From CAZKYP01 sp964556885 (GTDB lineage: Bacteria; Planctomycetota; Phycisphaerae; Sedimentisphaerales; Anaerobacaceae): DNA of 23,566 bases. The stretch spans positions 1 through 23,566 of the forward strand of contig CAZKYP010000031.1 of the NCBI GenBank assembly GCA_964556885.1, written 5' to 3'. Made by a program: the position numbers and the translations under genes. The notes beneath the pieces were generated by a model. The model worked only from the letters and a program-made list of their open reading frames with translations, ran no database searches and was not told the origin of the DNA. Positions 7,878 to 15,934 of this stretch are shown here, piece after piece (position 1 is the stretch's first letter; every line of letters begins with the position of its first letter).

Positions 7878-9731
7878 TCATGGCAAAACGGGATAGGCCC
7901 CTGGGAGGAGGTCTTCCTGCTTGGACCAGCCGAGCAGTTCCTGTATCTCGACGGGTGTGGGAACAGCGGAAGTCGATCTCAGGTCCCGGATCAATTCGTA
8001 GCGGCCTAGATACGGTCCCTTGAAAACGGAACCGAGGTCCAGGTTCAGGATGCGGCCGTGGGCCTCGAACTCCGGGTGGAGCTTTTGCAGGTCCGCCAAG
8101 GTCGCAAGCTCGGTCACGCAGTTCTCGTCTGCCACCGGGCTCCAGACGAGCAGGGCACTTGCCCCGGCATCACCGTTGCGGACGTAGACGTTGCCGTCGA
8201 GCCGGGTGACCTGTGGCCGGGTCAGCGTGCCGCACAAGGACCGCATCTGGTCGAAACGCAAAAGGGGCTTGGCAAAGTGCTCGTCGGCGGCCAACAGGTT
8301 ACCGACGAAGACGTGTCCTTCTCGCTGGTTCACGTCCGGCCCGGTGGCGGCATGCCAGCCGAAATGGTCGCCTGTCGCGCTTCGGTTCGTACGCTCAAAA
8401 GAGACGACGCTGTTGACCAGCGTGTTTTGCCAGACACGGACGTTCGAGCTGTTGAGTATGCGAATGCCCATGTCGCAGTCCACAAAGACGTTGCCCGCGC
8501 AGATTGCCCCCTTGGATATCTCGAAGAAGAAGCCGAAGAGGCAGTCCTGGACCCAGTTGTTGATGAATACACCGTCTCGGTTTCCAACGTCATACCAGAT
8601 GCCGTTCGAGTTCGGGTTGTCTATCACCAGGTTATCGCGGCAAGTGACGCGGTGAGATTGGTTGAAGATCTTGACCGCGGCCGGGTAATAGCCCGTAAGC
8701 TCCTCGATGTTGTTGCGGCGGAAGATGTTCCGCTCGAGCAGCACGTCGGCCGAGCCGATCACGTATACGCCCTCGGTGCTCGTGTCGCTGAACAGACAGT
8801 GGCGGATCGTGAGCCCATCACCGCGGAAGTAGCCGGCCACACGTGAGCAGAAGGTGATCGTCACGTTCTCGAGCGTCGTGCCCATAACCTCCTTGCCGTA
8901 GGTGGCGGGGTCAGCAGGACCGATTGGCTCGTCGGTCGGCTCCTCAGTTGGGCCGAAGCTTCGCTTGCCCTCGATCTCAATAGCACGCCACGCATACTGG
9001 GTGAAGGTGATCCCGCGGATTACCGGCCCCTTATGGTCGTTTGTCTTGCCGTGGACGGGAGTGGTCGTGCGCACGATGGCGCTGTCGAAGGCGGTGATCT
9101 CGACGAGCCGGTTCGTGGGATCGACCCCGATGTAGACCTGGCCCTTCTCGTAGTCGATGAAGTACGAGTGCGGGTCGAGTTCGCCCTCCCAGCCTGCGGA
9201 CCTCAGCATCTCGCCGTCGATGAAGACCATGTCGTTGTTAAAGCGGTGCAGCGGCGTGCGCATGCCCTCGCGTTCGCGTCGCCACCAGCCGAGCGGGGCC
9301 GCCGGGAAGAGCGTCTCCCATGATGTCCGCCAGACGTTGTTGCGTAGGGCCTGCCACTCGGTTGCCACGCGGGTACCCTTGAGCACGGGATGTTCATCCG
9401 CGTAGGGCTGCAGGGTGATCCCCTGGTTCAGCCTCAGGCCGCCGGTGCGGTAGGTGCCGCCACGGAGCACGATCACGTCGCCGGTTACCACCCGCGGGAT
9501 GGCTGCCTCCAATGTGGTGGGCCGGTCCAGGGCCGTTCCTGGAGCATCCGCCTTACCGTCAGGTGCCACGTAGCAGACGTGAGCGGCCTTAGGGAGATCA
9601 TAGGTCTGCCGGATCGGGCCATAAGGACCGCCCGATGGCTGGGCCTGTACGGGCAAAGATCCCAGGAGAAGGGCAACGAGAATAAAACCAACCCAGGAGG
9701 ACGCAAGACGTTGTGACAGAAGAAAGCTCAT
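7878..9731 (-). CDS. Secreted right-handed parallel beta-helix protein
   Basis: The product is 617 residues when started at the ATG at 9731, preceded by AAAGGA on the minus strand. A TTG-started version from 9752 would read through that ribosome site. A signal peptide ends near LPVQAQP. The N-terminal CYVAPDGKADAPGT, then TLEAAIPRVVTGDVIVLRGGTYR, is the usual entry into pectate-lyase-like or GH beta-helices. Repeated short coils follow (GLTIRHCLFSDTSTEGVYV, VLLERNIFRRNN, VTCRDNLVIDN, VFINNWVQDC, AICAGNVFVDC, VRVWQNTLVN). Such folds occur in polysaccharide lyases and in several GH families acting on pectin, arabinan or xylan. I see no motif that fixes the reaction. It converges on the tandem GH gene and diverges from the xylosidase operon, sharing the AT-rich region 9732-9989. 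Confidence 0.8.
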   Translation of the reverse strand: MSFLLSQRLASSWVGFILVALLLGSLPVQAQPSGGPYGPIRQTYDLPKAAHVCYVAPDGKADAPGTALDRPTTLEAAIPRVVTGDVIVLRGGTYRTGGLRLNQGITLQPYADEHPVLKGTRVATEWQALRNNVWRTSWETLFPAAPLGWWRREREGMRTPLHRFNNDMVFIDGEMLRSAGWEGELDPHSYFIDYEKGQVYIGVDPTNRLVEITAFDSAIVRTTTPVHGKTNDHKGPVIRGITFTQYAWRAIEIEGKRSFGPTEEPTDEPIGPADPATYGKEVMGTTLENVTITFCSRVAGYFRGDGLTIRHCLFSDTSTEGVYVIGSADVLLERNIFRRNNIEELTGYYPAAVKIFNQSHRVTCRDNLVIDNPNSNGIWYDVGNRDGVFINNWVQDCLFGFFFEISKGAICAGNVFVDCDMGIRILNSSNVRVWQNTLVNSVVSFERTNRSATGDHFGWHAATGPDVNQREGHVFVGNLLAADEHFAKPLLRFDQMRSLCGTLTRPQVTRLDGNVYVRNGDAGASALLVWSPVADENCVTELATLADLQKLHPEFEAHGRILNLDLGSVFKGPYLGRYELIRDLRSTSAVPTPVEIQELLGWSKQEDLLPGAYPVLP

Positions 9732-9989
9732 TTCGGTTCCTTTCGAATCCAATGAATAGGACTGTATGTCTTCAGTAAAAACGAGACAAATTTACCTTTA
9801 ATAAGACACAGTTTCAACACCTGTTAATTTGATTCTAATATTTATATTTCTTTCTTTCAACAATTTCTGTAAAGGAGTTTTATTTTTAGCTTCTATATAT
9901 TCAGAGTGCTTGTATAATAAAGTTTAAATAATGATAGATTGTAGCGTTAAGTATCTAATATAATAAATATCAGTTAAAAGGAGTATAGG
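9732..9989. promoter_or_regulatory. AT-rich divergent intergenic promoter region
   Basis: About 260 bases of strongly AT-rich DNA separate the minus-strand beta-helix gene from the plus-strand small ORF/symporter/xylosidase operon, so it must hold both promoters. TATAAT at 9913-9918 is a good candidate -10 for the plus strand, but no convincing -35 lies 17 bases upstream. A stranded AAAGGAG at 9872-9878 has no start codon after it. I found no clear operator repeat and no gene. Confidence 0.4.
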
Positions 9990-10103
9990 ATGAAGCACAT
10001 ATTCCTTTCCAGCCTGTTCACTTCATTGGGATTGCCGGGTTTGATTTTTAATTATCTCATGTGCGGCACACTCGCCCTCCGGTGTCAGGTGACGCACCCA
10101 TGA
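9990..10103 (+). CDS. 37-residue ORF overlapping the symporter start (leader or signal-peptide stub)
   Basis: An ATG at 9990 follows a strong AAAAGGAG ribosome site and opens MKHIFLSSLFTSLGLPGLIF, a hydrophobic signal-like stretch. The frame runs 37 codons and ends at TGA 10101-10103, overlapping the symporter ATG at 10100 as ATGA. The symporter's own ribosome site is weaker (AGGTGA, 10088-10093), so the short ORF could drive its translation by coupling. It may be a leader peptide, or the signal-peptide end of a deleted secreted enzyme, which would fit the other remnants here. No homologue is recognised. Confidence 0.35.
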   Translation: MKHIFLSSLFTSLGLPGLIFNYLMCGTLALRCQVTHP

Positions 10104-11518
10104 ACTCGCCTATTCCACAACCTCCAGCCACCGGCGACCGCCTTAAGACGCGCGAATACGTCAGTTACGCCCTGGGTGACACGGCCTCGAATTTCTTTTT
10201 TCAGACCTTCAACATTTTCCTCACCTACTACTACGTGGACGTCTGGGGTATCCCGGCCACAGCGCTGTTGTGGATGTATCCCATCATTCGCCTCTTCGAC
10301 GCCTTTAACGATCCGCTCATGGGCTTGATTGCCGACCGCACGAAGACCCGCTGGGGCAAATTTCGTCCGTATCTCCTCTGGGGTGCGATCCCTTACGGCA
10401 TCTGCGGTTATCTGATGTTCGCCGGCCCGAACTTAGGCTCGACCGGTAAGCTCGTTTATGCTTACATCACCTATGCGTTGATGTTGATAAGCTACACGAT
10501 TATCAACGTGCCCTACTCGTCACTGCTGGGTGTGATCAGCCCGTCGTCTCGCACGCGCACCGTGGCATCAAGCTTTCGCTTTGTCGGTGCTTTTACCGGC
10601 GGTTTTCTGATATCGCTCTTCGTCCGTCCTCTCGTGAAGTATCTCGGTGTCGACAACGAAATGCGCGGCTTCCAATGGACCATGGCGATTTTCGCGGTCG
10701 TATCGGTAATCATGTTCTGGATTACGTTTGCAATGACTAAAGAACGCGTGAAGCCGCCACGCGGGCAAAAGACCAACGTTATCGCTGAGCTGTGTGAACT
10801 GATTCGCAACTGGCCCTGGGTCATGCTGCTGATCGCGTCTATCTTCTCCACGACGTTCATTGCGTTGCGCTCGGGCAGTACAGTTTTTTATTTCAAGTAC
10901 GTCGTGGGCGACGACAACACTCCTATTTTCCTTGGGCTCGACCGCACTACAATCTTCCTTTCCACGGGCATGCTGTCACAGATTGCCGGTACAGTTTTGT
11001 TGAGCTTCATCGCTCGGCGGTTGGACAAGAAATACGCCGCGGCCGGCCTTTGCGCAGTCACAGGCATGTGCTTTCTGATATTCTACTTCCTGCCGAAGGA
11101 CCAGTTCGCCCTGCTTGTCGCGGTCAATGCGATCGGTTACCTGTGCATGGGACCGACCTCGGCGCTCACCTGGGCGTTGTATGGTGACGTTGCCGATTAC
11201 GGCGAATGGAAATTCGGACGTCGATCCACCGGGCTGGTTTTTTCGGCCTCATTGTTTTCAATCAAAACCGGAATCATGGTCGGCGGTTTCCTGCTGCCGC
11301 TGTTCCTGGCTTACTTCGGCTATGTGAAAGACGCTTATCAAACTCCCAAGGCGATGCTCGGTATCACGCTCGCCTTCTCAATCGTGCCCGGAGTTATTGC
11401 GTTGTTCAAAGCTTGTGCGCTTTTGATTTATCCGCTCAACCAAAAACGCGTGGATAAAATCGAACAAGAACTGGCCGCCCGCCGTGTTGGCGAATCTACC
11501 GAAAAGGAGCCGGAATGA
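10100..11518 (+). CDS. GPH-family sugar:cation symporter (xyloside/pentoside type)
   Basis: Predicted inner-membrane importer of about 12 membrane segments, belonging to the glycoside-pentoside-hexuronide:cation symporters (MFS superfamily). Diagnostic features are the N-terminal YALGDTASNFFFQTFNIFL, then DAFNDPLMGLIADRTKTRWGKFRPY, and near the C-terminus YGDVADYGEWKFGRRSTG. The start at 10100 is chosen because AGGTGA lies seven bases ahead and the ATG overlaps the upstream small ORF. A start at 10061 would add 13 residues not typical of the family. Its stop overlaps the start of the GH43 beta-xylosidase (ATGA, 11515-11518). This is the classic pairing of xylo-oligosaccharide import with cytoplasmic cleavage. 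Substrate (xylobiose and longer) is inferred from that neighbour. Confidence 0.9.
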   Translation: MNSPIPQPPATGDRLKTREYVSYALGDTASNFFFQTFNIFLTYYYVDVWGIPATALLWMYPIIRLFDAFNDPLMGLIADRTKTRWGKFRPYLLWGAIPYGICGYLMFAGPNLGSTGKLVYAYITYALMLISYTIINVPYSSLLGVISPSSRTRTVASSFRFVGAFTGGFLISLFVRPLVKYLGVDNEMRGFQWTMAIFAVVSVIMFWITFAMTKERVKPPRGQKTNVIAELCELIRNWPWVMLLIASIFSTTFIALRSGSTVFYFKYVVGDDNTPIFLGLDRTTIFLSTGMLSQIAGTVLLSFIARRLDKKYAAAGLCAVTGMCFLIFYFLPKDQFALLVAVNAIGYLCMGPTSALTWALYGDVADYGEWKFGRRSTGLVFSASLFSIKTGIMVGGFLLPLFLAYFGYVKDAYQTPKAMLGITLAFSIVPGVIALFKACALLIYPLNQKRVDKIEQELAARRVGESTEKEPE

Positions 11519-13158
11519 CCATACGGAATCCCATCCTTCCCGGTTTTAATCCCGACCCGTCCATCGTTCGCGTTGGCGATGATTACTACATTGCCACCTC
11601 GACCTTCGAGTGGTTCCCCGGTGTGCAGATTCATCACTCGCGTGATCTCGTCCACTGGCGATTGCTCACGCGTCCGCTCAATCGTGCCAGCCAGCTCAAC
11701 ATGCTGGGCGACCCCGATTCCTGCGGCATCTGGGCGCCGTGCCTGAGTTACGCGGATGGCTTGTTCTGGCTGATTTATACAGACGTGAAGCGCTATGGCC
11801 GCACGACCGTCGGCGGCGCAAGCGGCGCTTCGCTGCGCGATTTTCACAATTATCTCGTCACCAGCCCACACATTGACGGCGATTGGTCCGATCCCGTCTA
11901 TCTCAACAGCAGCGGCTTCGATCCTTCTCTGTTCCACGACGAGGATGGCCGCAAATACGTCCTGAACATGCTGTGGGACCATCGGCCCGGAAACAATCGT
12001 TTCGCGGGCATCGTCCTGCAGGAATATTCAGCCAAGCAGCGCAAGCTGGTTGGAGAACGGCAAAATATTTTCAAAGGCACGCCGCTCGGCTTTACCGAAG
12101 CGCCGCACCTCTACAAACGCAACGGCTGGTATTATATGCTCACTGCAGAAGGCGGCACGGGCTGGGGACACGCGGTGACGATGGCTCGCTCGCGAAAACT
12201 CACCGGGCCGTACGAACTGCATCCCGACACGTACATTCTCAGCGCACGCCATCGCCCGGACGTGGAATTGCAGCGCGCCGGTCATGCAGATTTCGTCGAA
12301 ACGCAAACCGGCGAGACTTACATGGTCTATCTCTGTGGCAGGCCATTGCGCAATCGCGGCCGCTGTACGCTTGGTCGGGAAACGGCGATTCAGAAAATGA
12401 TTTGGGGAAAGGACGGCTGGCTGCGCACGTTGGACGAACAGGGAATTCCAACACTCGAAACGCCCGCGCCCGGGTTACCTGAGCACAAATTTCCGCCGCA
12501 GCCGACTCGCGAAGACTTCAACACATCGCAACTGCCAATTGACTTCCAATGGCTGCGCACACCGTGGCCCGAAGAAATTTTCAGCCTCACCGCGCGTCCC
12601 GGGTTCCTGCGGCTCTTTGGTCGCGAGACGATCGGAAGCTTGTTCAGGCAATCACTCGTGGCCCGGCGTCAGCAGGCGCATTGCATCAGCGCGGCGACGG
12701 TCGTTGAGTTCGAGCCGGAACATTTTCAGCAGAGCGCGGGACTCGTCTGTTATTACAACAGCGCGAAGTTTCATTACTTCTTTATCTCGTGTGACGAAAC
12801 GCTCGGCAAACATCTGCGCGTGATGTCTTGCTTGCCCGACTCACCACAGACGGACGCCTTAACGCCGCCCATTGCCATCCCAGTCGGCAGGCCTGTGCAT
12901 TTGCGTGTCGAAATTGATTACGAGCGGCTGCTTTTCGCCTATCGCGTCGAAGGCGTGGACAGCGACTGGCACCGGCTGCCGCAGCAGTTCGATGCGAGTA
13001 TCCTCTCCGACGAAGCCACCGCTCCCGGCCAGCCGAATTTCACAGGCGCATTCATCGGCATGGCGTGTCAGGACTTGGCCGGCACTTTGAGCCCTGCGGA
13101 CTTTGATTGTTTTGAGTACCGCCAGAGAAGCTATCTCGCAAATCCGTTTACCGCTTAG
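11515..13158 (+). CDS. xynB: Cytoplasmic GH43 beta-xylosidase (GH43_11 type)
   Basis: A 547-residue enzyme without signal peptide, expected to split imported xylo-oligosaccharides into xylose with inversion. The five-bladed propeller begins NPILPGFNPDPSIVRVGDDYY, with base Asp14. The pKa-modulating residue is Asp136 in SSGFDPSLFHDEDG, and the acid is Glu195 in FTEAPHLYKRNGWYY. These match the positions known from the Selenomonas-type enzyme (14, ~127, ~186). From about residue 325 a C-terminal concanavalin-like domain (GH43_C2 type) follows, with FTGAFIGMACQDLAG near its end. Length and layout are normal for the family. It overlaps the symporter by four bases, so the two are co-translated. 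Some members also have arabinofuranosidase activity. Confidence 0.92.
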   Translation: MTIRNPILPGFNPDPSIVRVGDDYYIATSTFEWFPGVQIHHSRDLVHWRLLTRPLNRASQLNMLGDPDSCGIWAPCLSYADGLFWLIYTDVKRYGRTTVGGASGASLRDFHNYLVTSPHIDGDWSDPVYLNSSGFDPSLFHDEDGRKYVLNMLWDHRPGNNRFAGIVLQEYSAKQRKLVGERQNIFKGTPLGFTEAPHLYKRNGWYYMLTAEGGTGWGHAVTMARSRKLTGPYELHPDTYILSARHRPDVELQRAGHADFVETQTGETYMVYLCGRPLRNRGRCTLGRETAIQKMIWGKDGWLRTLDEQGIPTLETPAPGLPEHKFPPQPTREDFNTSQLPIDFQWLRTPWPEEIFSLTARPGFLRLFGRETIGSLFRQSLVARRQQAHCISAATVVEFEPEHFQQSAGLVCYYNSAKFHYFFISCDETLGKHLRVMSCLPDSPQTDALTPPIAIPVGRPVHLRVEIDYERLLFAYRVEGVDSDWHRLPQQFDASILSDEATAPGQPNFTGAFIGMACQDLAGTLSPADFDCFEYRQRSYLANPFTA

Positions 13159-13229
13159 TGAATCTGAAGTTATTCGTATGTTAGATTGCTCGAAATTCGT
13201 TCACCAGATATGTTAAGGAGAACCGAACT

Positions 13230-14831
13230 ATGAATCTCATTCATCATTCCCAGTTATTTTTCACCAATAAACGCTGTCCCTTTATCTTCATCAGACATAT
13301 GATAATTGTACCTATTGGGGCTTTGAAATTCTGTTTCCTGATAGCAGTGATTGTCTCGATGGTTTTGCCCGCATTCGCCCTTGACGGCCAGATCCGAATT
13401 CATGACCCCTCCACAATCATGCTATGCAATGGCAAATACTACACATACGGTACAGGCGGTACCCCATTGGTCTCTGACGACGGCTGGACCTGGCGTACCG
13501 GGACCAGGGCCTCGCGCAGCGGAGCGGCACCAGATGTTATCCATATCGGTGATCGCTACTACATGTATATTTCCGGCGTCACCATGATATGGAGCAAAAG
13601 CCTTGACCCGAATTCCCCTGACTACGAGTGGCAGGACGGCGGCACGATCGTCGGCAAAGAAGGGCCGGACGACTTCATGAATCCAATTGATCCGGGAACC
13701 TTTCTGGATCCTACCGACGGGAAGCTGTGGATGACCTACGGCTCCTACTTCGGCTACATCCGGGTTGTCGAACTCGACCCCAAGACAGGTAAGCGCGTCG
13801 ACCCTAACGATAAACCTGTAAACATCGCAATCAACTGCGAAGCAACGACTATGATTTATCACGACGGCTGGTATTATTTGTTGGCTACCCACGGCAGTTG
13901 CTGTCGTAGTGCCGATTCCGGCTACAATATTCGCGTGGGTCGCTCTAAGAACGTAACAGGCCCCTTCATTGACAATATGGGCATCGATATGATGCAGGGC
14001 GGCGGCAAACTGGTCATCGGCTCCGGTGGCCGTGTCATCGGCCCCGGCCATTTTGGCCTCATGGATTTGGGAGACGGCGTACAGAAGTTCTCGATGCACT
14101 GGGAAGCAGACCTCGACAGGGGCGGCGCCAGTGTAGTTGATATCCGTCCGGTGCTGTGGAAGGACGGCTGGCCTGTCGCCGGCGAAAACTTCAAGGAAGG
14201 CACGTACGAAATCGAGTCGGTCCGCACCGGCACGGCACTCGAGCTGGCCGTGGAGGGTGTGCCGGTCGGCGGCAGACGCCGCAGGGGAGCACGAAGTAGT
14301 TTTCAAGGTGGTGCCGGCACCGTCGGGGCTCGTGGAGGAGCTGGTGGCACTGTCGGGGCTCAAGGGGGAGCACGCGGCGGCGTGGGTGGTGGTGGCATGT
14401 TCGGTGGAACCGGAGGCGTGATTCCGGATCAGGATGTTGCCGAGGTCTCGGTAAACTGGCCCGACGGCAATATAGACATCCGCATGTCCAACTATATGTG
14501 CCAGGCTCAGCAGAAGTGGGCGGTTACGCCCGTTGCCGACGCCGGTGGCTACCCCGGCTCACCATATTTCAAGATCACCATAGCAGGTACCGACCGAACA
14601 CTTGCAGTTGGCGAGGACGGCGAACTGGTCGCCCTCCCTGCCTTTACCGGCGGGTATGAACAGCTCTGGCGTCTCGACCAGCTCGCCGACGGTACCTGGC
14701 GCATTATGCCCAAGTTCGCTTCGATTGCCAATGAATCGCTTACTCTTTCGGCCATCGGCAGTAGTTTTGCGACACTGGCCAAGTTTGATCCCGACAGTGA
14801 CAAACAACGATGGTTCTTTAAGACGCCCTGA
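13230..14831 (+). CDS. Secreted GH43 arabinanase-like enzyme with ricin-type module
   Basis: AAGGAG at 13215-13220 supports the ATG at 13230, giving an unusually long signal region (about 50 residues, ending LPAFA). The propeller has catalytic candidates Asp59 (IRIHDPST), Asp154 (NPIDPG) and Glu204 (NCEATTMIYHDGWYY). The motif GSCCRSADSGYNIRVGRS with NVTGPF is typical of endo-arabinanase-like GH43 proteins. Residues ~347-396 are a Gly/Arg-rich low-complexity stretch. After it, a beta-trefoil, ricin-like domain (YEQLWRLDQLADGTWRI and a final QRWFF) probably binds sugar. The low-complexity block interrupts the trefoil region, whose first repeat seems to start before it (GTALELAVEG). The substrate may be arabinan or arabinoxylan; the sequence does not decide. 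Confidence 0.85.
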   Translation: MNLIHHSQLFFTNKRCPFIFIRHMIIVPIGALKFCFLIAVIVSMVLPAFALDGQIRIHDPSTIMLCNGKYYTYGTGGTPLVSDDGWTWRTGTRASRSGAAPDVIHIGDRYYMYISGVTMIWSKSLDPNSPDYEWQDGGTIVGKEGPDDFMNPIDPGTFLDPTDGKLWMTYGSYFGYIRVVELDPKTGKRVDPNDKPVNIAINCEATTMIYHDGWYYLLATHGSCCRSADSGYNIRVGRSKNVTGPFIDNMGIDMMQGGGKLVIGSGGRVIGPGHFGLMDLGDGVQKFSMHWEADLDRGGASVVDIRPVLWKDGWPVAGENFKEGTYEIESVRTGTALELAVEGVPVGGRRRRGARSSFQGGAGTVGARGGAGGTVGAQGGARGGVGGGGMFGGTGGVIPDQDVAEVSVNWPDGNIDIRMSNYMCQAQQKWAVTPVADAGGYPGSPYFKITIAGTDRTLAVGEDGELVALPAFTGGYEQLWRLDQLADGTWRIMPKFASIANESLTLSAIGSSFATLAKFDPDSDKQRWFFKTP

Positions 14832-14891
14832 CAACAAATCGAATATCTGGAATTAATAATCAGAAATCGAAAATTTAGCAAAGGAACTCTT

Positions 14892-15593
14892 ATGATTACG
14901 CTCCGCAACATTCTCATGTCGGCACTCGCCGTCTTGGCCACCACGGTTTTTTTGGCGATTGCCGCTACAGCCGGTTGTGCTGCTCGCGGCCCTGTACCCT
15001 GCCTCACGCATCTCGCTTCCGCCGAAAAGGCTCCTGATGCCGACGGCTTTATACAACAATGGCTCATCCTCGATCCGATCACCACCAACGGAGACACCCA
15101 GAACGCCGTCCAGGCGGCGGTCAAGACGGAGCATTTTCCCAATGAGCTCACTGTGATACCACACGACGGTGACAAGGTGACCGTTGACGGCACAGAACTC
15201 ACATGGCATGCCGTCGACACGAACGAATACAACGTCAACCTTTATTACTTTGCCTCCGCTTTCGGCAAGAATGCCAACAACGCCCTGTTCTGGGCCGTGG
15301 CGATCGTCAACTGCCCGCAGGAGATGCCCGGCGTGCGTCTGGCTATCGGCTCCAACTCGGCCTCCGTCTGGTGGGTCAACGGCAAGGAGGTCATCGGCAT
15401 CTATGGGGACCGCCAGACCGTCGTCGACGACGGCGTCTCAAAACGCGTCACGCTCAAGAAGGGCTCAAACGTTATACGCGGTGCCATTGTCAACCGCAGC
15501 GGAGCCGCCGACTTCTGCGCGCGGTTCCTCGACGCGAATGACCAACCTCTGAAGGGATTCACCGTGAGCGCTGGTGACGCGAAGCAACCCTGA
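14892..15593 (+). CDS. Small secreted protein, possible esterase-accessory beta domain
   Basis: A 233-residue product. AAAGGA about seven bases upstream supports the ATG. A signal peptide ends at ATAGC, which could be a weak lipobox. The rest is a single beta-rich domain: WLILDPI, then FPNELTVIPHDGDKVTVDGTELTWHAVDT, LFWAVAIVNCPQEM, VRLAIGSNSASVWWVNGKEVIGIYGDR and LKKGSNVIRGAIVN. The GSNSASVWWVNGKEV strand-turn is like the jelly-roll segments found beside GH2 and esterase catalytic domains. From memory, similar stretches occur fused to esterases in related bacteria. Here it stands alone with no catalytic motif, so it may bind glycan or assist an enzyme. No function is proven. It follows the GH43 arabinanase-like gene by 60 bp and is probably co-transcribed. 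Confidence 0.65.
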   Translation: MITLRNILMSALAVLATTVFLAIAATAGCAARGPVPCLTHLASAEKAPDADGFIQQWLILDPITTNGDTQNAVQAAVKTEHFPNELTVIPHDGDKVTVDGTELTWHAVDTNEYNVNLYYFASAFGKNANNALFWAVAIVNCPQEMPGVRLAIGSNSASVWWVNGKEVIGIYGDRQTVVDDGVSKRVTLKKGSNVIRGAIVNRSGAADFCARFLDANDQPLKGFTVSAGDAKQP

Positions 15594-15934
15594 CGGATAA
15601 GGATTCGCCGCGCGATGCACAACCGTATTTTTATGATTGACTTCTCAGGTGCAATATCGGCGTCAGCCCGGTGGGAATGGCGGTTGTACGGATCGACATA
15701 ATCGATATTTGAAACCATCGGACGATGGTGCGTCTGCCTCACTCGCCAGACACGGAAGCCAGGTACACAACAGTCTATCTGGAAGGGATTGCGATAGGTT
15801 TAACTCCAGAAAAGTTAATGCAAAATGAATAAAAAATAGTGAACATTTTGCAGCTTTTCGATATGTAAATTTTCTATCTGCAATAACTTGCAATGAAAAT
15901 TCGAGCCATTATTTCCTTCCTTGCATTTAATGTT
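15594..15934. other. Intergenic region between convergent genes, with a possible unidentified coding remnant
   Basis: No intact gene is seen. One frame (about 15640-15828) reads VSPVGMAVVRIDIIDI, stop, then MVRLPHSPDTEARYTTVYLEG and ends TPEKLMQNE before a TAA. The texture is protein-like, but I cannot name a family. ACCATCG (15714-15720) and CGATGGT (15723-15729) form a tight inverted repeat with a two-base spacer. This may be a terminator between the convergent gene pair or chance. Confidence 0.3.

Noticed and set aside
8058..8846. 262-residue plus-strand ORF, and 16859-17719 plus-strand ORF
   Set aside because: They are shadows of the beta-helix gene and the second GH51; no start signals or domains.
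9732..9752. TTG start at 9752 for the beta-helix gene
   Set aside because: It would place the AAAGGA ribosome site inside the coding region; the ATG at 9731 is correctly spaced from it.
13422..14363. 313-residue minus-strand ORF
   Set aside because: It lies wholly opposite the clear GH43 gene at 13230-14831 and has no recognisable motif or ribosome site; it is a codon-bias shadow.
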